Shown here: piece after piece, positions 32,912 through 41,179 of the stretch
How positions within the stretch are numbered: the first letter of the stretch is position 1
Layout of the letters: every line of letters begins with the position of its first letter
NCBI GenBank assembly: GCA_040901795.1
Contig: JBBDYH010000090.1
Coordinates: 1-64,000 of the forward strand
DNA from: JBBDYH01 sp040901795
GTDB taxonomy: Bacteria; Planctomycetota; Planctomycetia; Pirellulales; JALHPA01
DNA: 64,000 bases
Reading direction: 5' to 3'
The notes under the pieces: model-generated
The model's database searches: none
Seen by the model: the letters and a program-made list of their open reading frames with translations, nothing else
Told to the model about the DNA's origin: nothing
Program-made: the position numbers and the translations under genes

Positions 32912-34083
32912 TTCAGACCTGCTCCAGCAGGTTCAACGCGGCATTCTGCCGCTACTCCACCCAAGAGCATTCGGTAAAACTCCTCCGCCACATTTGTTCG
33001 CCGCGCCAGTTCCTCCATAAGCAGGCGGGATATCCGTCCGAATTCTTCACGCAACGAGCGGTCGTTCACAAGACGCTTGACAGTTCCCACGAGCTCCTCG
33101 ACATCACCGGCTCGAAAAAGAAAACCATGGACCCCATGCTGAATCGCGTTGTTGATGCCGTTCACATCTGAGGCCACGATCGGAAGTCCTGCGGCCTGAG
33201 CTTCCATGATGGCGTAACAAATCGTCTCGCCGGAACTGGCATGCACGTAAACGTCGAGCCCCTGCAAAAAATCGCTTAATGCCGCTCGAGTAAGCGTTCC
33301 GGTAAATTTCACTCGGTTTTCGATCCCTAACTCCCGGGCCAGCGATTCGTGTCCGGGCCGTGTGGGGCCGTCCCCGGCAATCCTCAGTTGCAGCCGGCTA
33401 CCACACTCCTCCCTCAATAGGGAAGCGAACGCGCGGAGAAGAGTGGCATGGTCTCGCGAGGCGTTCAGCCTGCTTTGCATGCCGATCACGACGTCATCGG
33501 GTGAGGGTTGAACGTCCGCACGTGCCTGCCGCGGCCGAAAGTGCCGCACGTCAACAGACTTAGCAATCGTCGTAATCTTGTGCGGTCGCATTGCCCCACC
33601 TAGTCTTGCCCGCAGTTCCTCTAATTGTTGTGGGTAGAACACGACCACGTGGTCTGCAAACCGCTGCGCCAAGCGGCTGGCGTACCAGTCAGCGCGGGTC
33701 TTAACGGTACTCGCGGTATGCTCGATAAACACGGTGCGGCACCGCCCCAACATGCCATAGAGAAAGACGGGCGGACAGACGGTGGCGCTGTGAACCACTA
33801 CCACGTCCGGACGATGGCGCACGAGGAACCCAAACACCCGGCTATAACCTATCAAGTCCAGACCGCGTCGCTTCATCACGCAAGCATGCGAGATGCCGTG
33901 GTCGTCGCAAAACTTGACGTATTCGTCATGCGGTGACTCAATGCCGAAATACAGCACAGAGTTTTCAAACCGACGATCTTGATCGCTGCGGACAAATTCC
34001 ATCAGATAGCTGCTCAGTCCGCCCATGCCGCCGTAGAGCAGGTGCAACACGCGGATCGATGTGTGCTTGCCGGACGCGATCAC
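32908..34083 (-). CDS. Glycosyltransferase family 4
   Basis: A 391-residue GT-B enzyme. It opens IRVLHLLYGGMGGLSSYLME; the donor side has VIGMQSRLNASRDHATLLRA, LRIAGDGPTRPGHE, VKFTGTL and SSGETICYAIMEAQAAGLP (E-x7-E). The start overlaps the preceding gene by four bases. Likely adds one sugar to the lipid-linked repeat unit. Confidence 0.88.
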   Translation of the reverse strand: MIASGKHTSIRVLHLLYGGMGGLSSYLMEFVRSDQDRRFENSVLYFGIESPHDEYVKFCDDHGISHACVMKRRGLDLIGYSRVFGFLVRHRPDVVVVHSATVCPPVFLYGMLGRCRTVFIEHTASTVKTRADWYASRLAQRFADHVVVFYPQQLEELRARLGGAMRPHKITTIAKSVDVRHFRPRQARADVQPSPDDVVIGMQSRLNASRDHATLLRAFASLLREECGSRLQLRIAGDGPTRPGHESLARELGIENRVKFTGTLTRAALSDFLQGLDVYVHASSGETICYAIMEAQAAGLPIVASDVNGINNAIQHGVHGFLFRAGDVEELVGTVKRLVNDRSLREEFGRISRLLMEELARRTNVAEEFYRMLLGGVAAECRVEPAGAGLN

Positions 34084-35369
34084 TGTCGCAATACCTCCGC
34101 TAAGCGGTCTGCCGATCCGCCGTCCAGGCTAAAAAAATAGTCCTCGACGAACCGCGGGAAATTCGGGCCGGTGTGCTCAATCTGGTGAAAATGGATGTCG
34201 GACGGCGCGAACTTAAAGAAGTCGAGTACAGCCGCCATACCCCGCTGGGACAGATCCGTGACCATCGAGGACGGCTTGACGTCGAACAGGCAAAGCGGCT
34301 TCAGCACTGAGGCTGGCAGTACCAGTGTCGAAAACATCCCGAAGCAGGCTTTGGCGCCTCGAATTAGGGAGACGACGTCCGCCTCTCGGATCCACTCGAC
34401 CTTGTCATCTTCCGGCAGCCAACCACAACTGTACGACTCCGGGTGTAGCTTGACTTTGAGGCGTGCGTTTTGGCTCTTGCAGTAAGCAATCAGTTTTTCG
34501 TAGAAACGGATCATGTCCTCCCGGCTGACCGTCGGGGTCCCCCAACTGTTTTCGGCCAGCGGCTGGTCAATCAGGAGGTAATAGGGCGCTTCGTCGGCAG
34601 GCTCATGCGGTGAGGAGGGGGATCGAAAGAACCGGTCGTATTCCGGAATGCCAATGACGTGAATCTGGTCCGGCTGCGCATGATCGAGTTCGCGGTAAAT
34701 CGTCCCGTTTCTTTCCGTGAAGCAGATGTAGCCTGTCGGCAGCCGCTGGCGAAAGCGGACGTGCTTGCAGGCCGCGAAGTATCCACATCGGCGCAGGATC
34801 AGAAAAAACAATGACATCCAAGGCAATGCAGTCAGGTCACGCAAACCCATCGATCGGATCAGGAATCCCAGGCTCGAAGACTTCGTGCCGGTGATCGAAG
34901 GATTCGTTGCTCGACCGGTTTTGCGCAGGGCGGTCGAGCGAGACTCGGAGGCGCGCTCGTCTTCGTAAAAGCCGAACATGCCGTGCTGCAGGATATAGGT
35001 AGGAATGCCTCGGGACTGCGCGGCCAGGTTCAATGCGATCGGATAACCGGACGTCAGGCTCATGAACAGAATCTTTTTCGGACGGACTGCGTCCAGAATC
35101 TGATGCGCGTTGTCGTAATCCTGCCAGTACAGGACCGGATCAGCCGTCAACCGCTGCTCCTCTTCCTCTCGATTCCGGTAGAAGATGTAGCTGAACCGGA
35201 AATCGTCCTTGAGCCTTTCAAACGGCTCAATCCAGCTCGATCGGTGATAGCCCCAACAGAGGAGAATTGTCGGCAAGTCACGCGGTGCGTCCGTGGCGGG
35301 CGCGTCCAGGTCGCACGCTGGCGAGCGTACAGTCGAACAATCCTGCTCAAGGTTGAGTGTCGGCGCCAT
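34080..35369 (-). CDS. Putative polysialyltransferase-like GT-B protein
   Basis: A 429-residue protein that I cannot place with certainty. An LQHG motif (127-130, in IPTYILQHGMFGFYED), then YICFTERNGTIYRELDH, VIGIPEYDRF and KLHP (307-310, in LKVKLHPES) occur in the order seen in bacterial polysialyltransferases and the related CDP-glycerol transferase fold, where HG and HP histidines bind the donor. A C-terminal FGMFSTLVLPASVLKP fits the Ser/Thr step of that motif set. Because the locus makes a CMP-nonulosonate, this is my best candidate for the nonulosonate transferase. It sits between a flippase gene (gap of one base) and a GT4 gene (overlap of four bases). Confidence 0.6.
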   Translation of the reverse strand: MAPTLNLEQDCSTVRSPACDLDAPATDAPRDLPTILLCWGYHRSSWIEPFERLKDDFRFSYIFYRNREEEEQRLTADPVLYWQDYDNAHQILDAVRPKKILFMSLTSGYPIALNLAAQSRGIPTYILQHGMFGFYEDERASESRSTALRKTGRATNPSITGTKSSSLGFLIRSMGLRDLTALPWMSLFFLILRRCGYFAACKHVRFRQRLPTGYICFTERNGTIYRELDHAQPDQIHVIGIPEYDRFFRSPSSPHEPADEAPYYLLIDQPLAENSWGTPTVSREDMIRFYEKLIAYCKSQNARLKVKLHPESYSCGWLPEDDKVEWIREADVVSLIRGAKACFGMFSTLVLPASVLKPLCLFDVKPSSMVTDLSQRGMAAVLDFFKFAPSDIHFHQIEHTGPNFPRFVEDYFFSLDGGSADRLAEVLRQ

Positions 35370-35370
35370 G

Positions 35371-36879
35371 CTAACGGTTAAACAAGGGCACGCAGCGCCA
35401 TACCATTTCTCGGTGACGCTTTTCGACCGAGAGAAACCAATTGGCGCCGTAGAACAGTACCGTCAGGGCGAGTGCCACTGCGGCCAGTCCGGACCAGGTG
35501 GTAATGCTTTGCATCGCCGCAGCCGCGGGGAGGAGCACGAGGCCCAACAGCCAACTGGTCCACTGTCCGCCAAGAAACGATTGCAGGAAATAGCGTTTAC
35601 GATCCATTTCCAGTTCCGGCATCGCGATCAGGTACTCGAGTGGTATCGCTAATACACCCACGAACACCGTTGAAAACACGACGCCGGCCACGCCGATCAA
35701 CTGCACCCACCAAACTCCCAAAGGTACGTTGAGGATGGCCAACGTCAAGGCAATCAAGGTGATGCGCTTGATTTTGCCGGTGCCCATAAACACCGTCCCC
35801 AGGATCGTGGTCGACTGCCAGAGCAGTTGAAAGATACAGGCAACCTGTGCAATCCAGACATAGGGCAAGTATTCCTCGCCCATCCAGAGCACGATAAAGG
35901 GACCGCTCAGAAAAGCGCCGATTATCGCCAGCGGTGCGATAAACGCATTCGAGTAGCGGCTGAGAGTATAGATGAACATGTCCAGGCCTGCCCGCCCTCG
36001 TTTCGCGCCGGCCGCACTCACCGCCGGCGTTAGCGCGGATCGATAAAGCGCTGACAAGTCTGCAATCGCCAGAAACGGCATCGTGACGACGTGGTAGATC
36101 GTCAACGCAGCGATCGGCAAGAACAGCGCCAGAATAATCCGGTCGGTTTGGAAAATCAGCAGATAAGCCACCTGCCCCAACATGGCCCAGAGGCTGTAGC
36201 CGAAAATCATCCGCAAGGTGCTCCACCTGAAGTCCGTCAGGCGAAGCCGCCAGCCGAAAAGTCCGCGACGCAACATTCGTAACTGGAGCGGCACCGTGAC
36301 CAGCAGCCCGATGTTCATCATGAGGAAGATGATTTCGATCGGGGCGCCTGCCAATGCGAACACGATTGCCGCCCCCTTGTTGATGACGTCGCCGACAGCG
36401 ATTGCCAGTTTATTCTCGGGATAGCGCTGAAGTCCCTCGAGGACCTGCCCGAACGTCCCGAGGGGCCAGGTGATCAACGCCAACACCGACGCGACGTACA
36501 ACAGCCGCGTTCCCGCCTCTTGCTTTTCAGGATCGATCTGGAACAGCGCTAGCCCGCCGAGCGCCGCAAACCCGGCGACCATGGCCATCACCAGCACACC
36601 CGCAAACAGGAAGAACGTAAACGACGACGCAATCACCTGGTCGACCATGGTGCGGTCGCCTTTGGCCTCGAACTCGGCAATGTACTTCACGGTGCCGGCC
36701 GGCACGCCCGCGTTGAGCAGATTGAAGTAGCCCATCACGGAGAGTGCCAACAGGATCAAGCCGAAGCCATCGGCGCCAACGGTGCCAACCAGCACCGGCA
36801 CGGAGATGAAGCTCAGCACCAGCGAGAATGCTCGAAAGCCAAAGCTCGAGGCGGTGTTGATCGCGATCCGTCTAAACAT
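35371..36879 (-). CDS. Lipid-linked oligosaccharide flippase (Wzx-like)
   Basis: A 502-residue polytopic protein with about 14 hydrophobic segments, of the MATE/MOP polysaccharide flippase type. It begins MFRRIAINTASSFGFRAFSL and has GADGFGLILLALSVMGYFNLLN, typical of Wzx. It should flip the undecaprenyl-linked repeat unit to the periplasmic face. It overlaps the nonulosonate cytidylyltransferase gene by eight bases. Confidence 0.88.
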   Translation of the reverse strand: MFRRIAINTASSFGFRAFSLVLSFISVPVLVGTVGADGFGLILLALSVMGYFNLLNAGVPAGTVKYIAEFEAKGDRTMVDQVIASSFTFFLFAGVLVMAMVAGFAALGGLALFQIDPEKQEAGTRLLYVASVLALITWPLGTFGQVLEGLQRYPENKLAIAVGDVINKGAAIVFALAGAPIEIIFLMMNIGLLVTVPLQLRMLRRGLFGWRLRLTDFRWSTLRMIFGYSLWAMLGQVAYLLIFQTDRIILALFLPIAALTIYHVVTMPFLAIADLSALYRSALTPAVSAAGAKRGRAGLDMFIYTLSRYSNAFIAPLAIIGAFLSGPFIVLWMGEEYLPYVWIAQVACIFQLLWQSTTILGTVFMGTGKIKRITLIALTLAILNVPLGVWWVQLIGVAGVVFSTVFVGVLAIPLEYLIAMPELEMDRKRYFLQSFLGGQWTSWLLGLVLLPAAAAMQSITTWSGLAAVALALTVLFYGANWFLSVEKRHREMVWRCVPLFNR

Positions 36880-37636
36880 TGTCTTGCACCGCCTTGCGAT
36901 TGCTATCCGCAGGTATTCGGTCGCTCAGTAGAAACTCGCACCATCGCAAATCCAGCTCTGTATCCACGTCAGCCGATCGATCAGGCGGCATCCGGTAGGC
37001 CACGGTGGCCTCAGTCACGAACTGAGCCGTCTCCCGGAGTACATCGATTCGTGCGATGTATACAGCGCCGTTCAATACATACACCGGCTCAGCGTCCTGG
37101 CGGCGGCTGGCCATCCTTTCGCCGGCCAATACAGGTCTCAACCGCTGCTGCCCGTTGAGGTAGTACATCCAATGAGGTGACTTTTCCACGCAAACGACGG
37201 ACACACAGGAGGGGGCTTGGGCCGAAATACATTTCTCGACCGCGCCATCGATGTCGAGGGCAGTGCGGAGTGGCGATGTCGGCTGGAGCAATACGACGTA
37301 GTCGAAGCCCGGTAGTTGGTCCAAGGCATGAAGCACGACCGCGATGGTGGGCGTATCCGCTGCTGCCAGATCAACTGGTCGTCGAAAAGGAACCTCGCAA
37401 CCCCAGGCTTTGGCTACCTCCATGACCTCCTGGTCATCCGTCGAGAGCGCAATGCGATCGAGGTATTTCGAAGCTAAGGCGGCGTTGACCGTCCAGGCGA
37501 TGAGCGGCTTATCGCCCAGTGGGAGCACGTTCTTCCGCGGCAGCGCACTTGATCCGCCGCGCGCCGGGATCAACCCCAGAATCCGTTGGCCTGCCAGCAT
37601 GCGAATTAAGTTTCCGTGAAGGCCTGCCAGTGTCAT
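36872..37636 (-). CDS. CMP-nonulosonate (acylneuraminate/legionaminate) cytidylyltransferase
   Basis: A 254-residue NeuA/LegF/PseF-family nucleotidyltransferase that couples CTP to a nonulosonic acid. The P-loop-like IPARGGSSALPRKNVLPLGD near residue 22, followed by PLIAWTVNAAL and STDDQEVMEVAKAWG, then VVLLQPTSPLRTALDID and YVLNGAVYIARID, are diagnostic. ATG 37636 overlaps the stop of the upstream methyltransferase; ATG 37600 is an alternative. A much longer upstream frame exists but overlaps that gene. The exact sugar (Neu5Ac, legionaminic or pseudaminic acid) cannot be told from this protein alone. Confidence 0.9.
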   Translation of the reverse strand: MTLAGLHGNLIRMLAGQRILGLIPARGGSSALPRKNVLPLGDKPLIAWTVNAALASKYLDRIALSTDDQEVMEVAKAWGCEVPFRRPVDLAAADTPTIAVVLHALDQLPGFDYVVLLQPTSPLRTALDIDGAVEKCISAQAPSCVSVVCVEKSPHWMYYLNGQQRLRPVLAGERMASRRQDAEPVYVLNGAVYIARIDVLRETAQFVTEATVAYRMPPDRSADVDTELDLRWCEFLLSDRIPADSNRKAVQDNV

Positions 37637-38835
37637 CAGCCTTTTTTGTAAGCGACGAAGTCCACATGACGGACTCCGCAGGCTCCCTTGAACAGATGCT
37701 TGCAAGCCGTCACATAATCCCGCAGCTCGTCCAACGTCGCGGTCGGAACCAACTGGACGAACGTTTTCGCTTCGGCGATGAATCCCGCAAACCGTTGCTG
37801 GAACGGCTTGAGAATGGACACGTCCCCAAATGCCGAGGCAGCGGCGTCTGAGAGCTGATTGAACTGGGTCACCTCCAGGGAAGACCGTGCATTGAAGTTT
37901 GCGACATAACCCGTCAAGGCAGCCAGACAATCCGCATACTCAACGCAGTTTGCATCGAGTGCTTTGAGATTCTCCTGATCGCCGTCTTTTTGCAACAACC
38001 AGATTGTTTCCGCAAGCAGGGCCATGCCCTTTACCTTCGTGGCATCGCATTTGGGCCGGTGATGCACGGAATCGCCCAGCAAGGGAAGCAAAAAGGGTGG
38101 ATAGCTGGAATACAGGACCAGCTCATTCACCGCCAGCCACTCTAAGACTTCGTCAACGGAGGGATCGTCCTGGCTCTGAATCACCCAGCGGTCAAAGATG
38201 ATCGATCGTCGCGTTCGCTGGACGAACGACTGACTTCGGTCGATGTCTTCCTTGAAGAGTTTTTCGCAAACGACCACCATCTCGTCCCAAGTGGACGCGT
38301 GGCGATAGACCGCGAACCGCTGCAGCATATTCTGGAACCCGCCCGCCTTATTGGGATCCCCAAAAATCAGAAAGCCGCCGGGCTTAACAAAGCCCGAGAT
38401 TTTGTTGAACGCTCCGCGCTTGTCCGCGGTATGACTGAGAACTCCGCGACAGTGAACGATATCGTGCTTAGCGGCCGACTCGTAATCGAAAATCGATGAC
38501 TGAATGAACTGGTGGGAACCCGTGGGGGCGTAGCGCTCGAAGACCTTCTTTGCCACCGCCAGCGCCTTGTGATTCATTTCCACAAGCGTACAGTTCGCTC
38601 CCCAGCGGGCCAGCGATACAGTGTTTTCACCTGTGCCGGCCCCAAAATCGATCAGGCTGGCGCCCGCGAACATCTTCGGCGGAAATTTCAGCAGGTCCCG
38701 ATACGTGTACGCCGCGTTTTCCGAATACGCCTTGAACTCAGCCTCCGTCTTATCCGAGAAATAGATCGACGGAATCTCCTCCTGAAACGTCTTGAGTGTG
38801 GCCCGTTCAACTTCTTTTACCTTTTCGCTAACCAT
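37636..38835 (-). CDS. Class I SAM-dependent methyltransferase with long C-terminal extension
   Basis: A 399-residue protein. A methyltransferase core holds ASLIDFGAGTGENTVSLA (motif I), TLVEMNHKAL and DIVHCRGVLSHTADKRGA. The last about 150 residues are a helical extension. ATG 38835 is chosen because GAGGAAAG lies just upstream; an earlier in-frame ATG at 38925 lacks support. Substrate unknown. Confidence 0.8.
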   Translation of the reverse strand: MVSEKVKEVERATLKTFQEEIPSIYFSDKTEAEFKAYSENAAYTYRDLLKFPPKMFAGASLIDFGAGTGENTVSLARWGANCTLVEMNHKALAVAKKVFERYAPTGSHQFIQSSIFDYESAAKHDIVHCRGVLSHTADKRGAFNKISGFVKPGGFLIFGDPNKAGGFQNMLQRFAVYRHASTWDEMVVVCEKLFKEDIDRSQSFVQRTRRSIIFDRWVIQSQDDPSVDEVLEWLAVNELVLYSSYPPFLLPLLGDSVHHRPKCDATKVKGMALLAETIWLLQKDGDQENLKALDANCVEYADCLAALTGYVANFNARSSLEVTQFNQLSDAAASAFGDVSILKPFQQRFAGFIAEAKTFVQLVPTATLDELRDYVTACKHLFKGACGVRHVDFVAYKKG

Positions 38836-38947
38836 GGCATTCTTTCCTCGTGTTCCTGTTCGGGTGACTAATGACTGCATCATCTGCTCGCAATAGGGTG
38901 ACACGTGTCTGCATCGGCCGCGCACGTTACGCGGTTCCTCTAGGTAC

Positions 38948-40081
38948 TCAGTCGCAATAGCTTTCCAGCTTGCTGTCCCTCACCGTATCCAAGGTGCTGC
39001 AATGGATTCCACCCATGTAGTAGGAGTGCCGGAATGTGATGGGAACGGGAGTAATGCCATGCCGCTCGAGAGTCCGCATGATCCCGACTTGTCGCTTGTC
39101 GACGACAACGTGCTCCGGATCGATGGAAAGAAAGTTCATTCCGATCCACTTCGAAGCCACGGAGTCGAGCTGGCTCTCCACGCCAAGCTCCTTCAGTTTG
39201 TGATAGACCGGCTTACGAACTTGCTCATGGAACTCAAGCGTCTTTTCTGGGATGCCCACGATGTCGTCAAAATAGATCTTTTCCCATTTGTCGAAGACTC
39301 GCGGGCAGGTCTCCTCGCTGACTCGTTCGGCATTGAGCATCACCAACCTGGGCTTTAGGCACAAAGCCGTCGAATCGATATGGCTCGACCGATAGATCTC
39401 CGACGTGGTATGAACGCGATAATCGGAACCCAACACACTTTGCAGCCATTTGGCGCCCAAGTGGTTTCCGGATCGGGAGACGAGATATAACAGGTCGCGG
39501 CCCATCCGCACCGTGTTGGCGGCCTCGAACAGGATTTCGTCTTCCGACAAGCGAATGAAGCGCTGACCGTCGTCGTACTGGCCGGTTCCACCGACGAAAT
39601 AGGCGATCATGTGATTGCCGGCGAGGCGCGGCTTAGGCCCAGATACCCATTGAAAACCTTCCTTGAAATACTCGTACCAGATGTCGTATAAGCCGAGCGC
39701 CTCGAAATACCGGTGGACTTCCTGGGAGGGCGACTCGACCACGGTGTTTCCTACCACCAGATGCAAGTCGCGCATGTTGTAAACATGATCACCGGACGCC
39801 GTAAAATATGGGGTCTGGAAAAATCGGGTCGCCGCCTCCGTATTCGGCCGGTGCACTTTCACGCCAAACGAACGCAGGACCGTGCACAGCTCCTCCAGAT
39901 CTTCGGCAATCTCATTCACTAACACTTTGGGAAACGCCTCAGCCGCGAGTTGCTCGGCCTGTTCTCGAAGCGACTCTGAAACCGGGCCGGGCGCACGATA
40001 GCGCAGGGCTGCTCGCCCCTCGGCTCGGCCAACGATGATTTCCCGGAGCGTGTCCCATTCGTTATGACTGTTGATTTTCAT
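38948..40081 (-). CDS. Amidinotransferase (arginine:glycine amidinotransferase-like)
   Basis: A 377-residue enzyme of the GATM/StrB superfamily, which moves the amidino group of arginine to an amine. Family marks are EWDTLREIIVGRAEG at the N-terminus, HIDSTALCLKPRLVMLN (His/Asp site) and GGIHCSTLDTVRDS with the expected catalytic cysteine at 361. RBS-like AGGGGGA precedes ATG 40081. The substrate is probably not glycine in this setting; an amino sugar or nonulosonate amine, giving a guanidino sugar, is my inference from the operon. Inosamine amidinotransferases of streptomycin synthesis are the nearest known parallel. Confidence 0.85.
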   Translation of the reverse strand: MKINSHNEWDTLREIIVGRAEGRAALRYRAPGPVSESLREQAEQLAAEAFPKVLVNEIAEDLEELCTVLRSFGVKVHRPNTEAATRFFQTPYFTASGDHVYNMRDLHLVVGNTVVESPSQEVHRYFEALGLYDIWYEYFKEGFQWVSGPKPRLAGNHMIAYFVGGTGQYDDGQRFIRLSEDEILFEAANTVRMGRDLLYLVSRSGNHLGAKWLQSVLGSDYRVHTTSEIYRSSHIDSTALCLKPRLVMLNAERVSEETCPRVFDKWEKIYFDDIVGIPEKTLEFHEQVRKPVYHKLKELGVESQLDSVASKWIGMNFLSIDPEHVVVDKRQVGIMRTLERHGITPVPITFRHSYYMGGIHCSTLDTVRDSKLESYCD

Positions 40082-40170
40082 TGATGTCCCCCTAGCAACG
40101 TGAAACTCTAATGGCAAACGTAACCTGGCTTGACTCCAGCCAGTGGATTCCAGCGGCAATAAACTGCTAT

Positions 40171-41127
40171 CTAGGAGTACTGCATCGTTCGCACGAGATT
40201 CGCGTGATCCTCGCGAGCTAGCTCCAGCGGATTCGGGTTAAGTCGCCCCGCCTGGTACGGCGGGGCCATGCTCGATCGAAATCCACATTGAATGCCCATG
40301 CTGCGCAGCAGGCTCAACGTTTCCGCGTTGTAGGATCCGGCCGGGTATGCGATCGCGCGTGGAGCACCAGTGATCGACGAAAGCTGTGCATAGTTCCTGG
40401 CGTATTCGGCGTGTTGCTGCTCGCGGGTCTGTTCGCCGAGACGCATCGGATGCGAATAGGAATGCAGACCGACGATGTGACCTGAGTCACTCAGAATGCG
40501 CAAATGCTCGCCAGTCATCCACAAGTGTTCCGCCAAATCCTCGAGGCTCCGGCCGCGTTCCTCGATGAGATCTTGCATGATCGAATCGTAGTCGCTTGGG
40601 TTGAGCACCAAATCTCGCAGGATGCGAAACCGCACATCGGCTGCGGAGTAGAACGGAAACATCTCCCGCCGTCGGGCGATTTCGCTTGGGTCGCAGGCCC
40701 GCTGGGCGCGGTCCGAGAACTTGCTCTCCCGGATTCTCGCGAAAAACAGCTCGTAGAACTCGTCGACCTCCTGAAAACAGGTGGTGCGAAACACCCGGTA
40801 CACCTCAAATCGCGATATCTCACCCTCGAAGACGTTTGAATAGACGAACCAGAAGGCGCGCAAGTCAAATTGTTGCAGAACCGGTAGCGCGATCTCGAAC
40901 TGGCAGAGTAAGGCATCGTCAAAGGTCAGGCACAAGTCTTGAGGCTCAAGCCGCTCTCGTGACGCGCGTTCCAGCCACTCTTCAGGCTCCAGGATGCGTT
41001 CAGGTCCGATAAGTCTGAGCAGCGAGGCCAGTTCTTCACTAGAAATCGAGCCGGGGCTGTGATGATGACGATCGCCATGGAAGTGATGGAACATGATGCC
41101 GTGAGGGACATCGCAACGGTAGGTCAT
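40171..41127 (-). CDS. Polysaccharide deacetylase family protein
   Basis: A 318-residue NodB-like esterase. The metal-site motifs are LTFDDALL and GLHSYSHPM (His-x3-His), and AYPAGSYNAETLSLLRSMG is motif 3/4. Like the deacetylase fused to the glycosyltransferase, it has no signal peptide, so it may act on cytoplasmic lipid-linked or nucleotide sugars. ATG 41127 follows AGGGCGG; an in-frame ATG at 41160 is the alternative. Confidence 0.85.
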   Translation of the reverse strand: MTYRCDVPHGIMFHHFHGDRHHHSPGSISSEELASLLRLIGPERILEPEEWLERASRERLEPQDLCLTFDDALLCQFEIALPVLQQFDLRAFWFVYSNVFEGEISRFEVYRVFRTTCFQEVDEFYELFFARIRESKFSDRAQRACDPSEIARRREMFPFYSAADVRFRILRDLVLNPSDYDSIMQDLIEERGRSLEDLAEHLWMTGEHLRILSDSGHIVGLHSYSHPMRLGEQTREQQHAEYARNYAQLSSITGAPRAIAYPAGSYNAETLSLLRSMGIQCGFRSSMAPPYQAGRLNPNPLELAREDHANLVRTMQYS

Positions 41128-41179
41128 ATCGCGAATCCGCCCTGGTGACACGCAGTGCATCGAAAACAGCTCACTTAAA

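Noticed and set aside
36872..37930. A 352-codon version of the CMP transferase
   Set aside because: The first 98 codons overlap the upstream methyltransferase and lack family similarity; the ATG at 37636 fits the family length.
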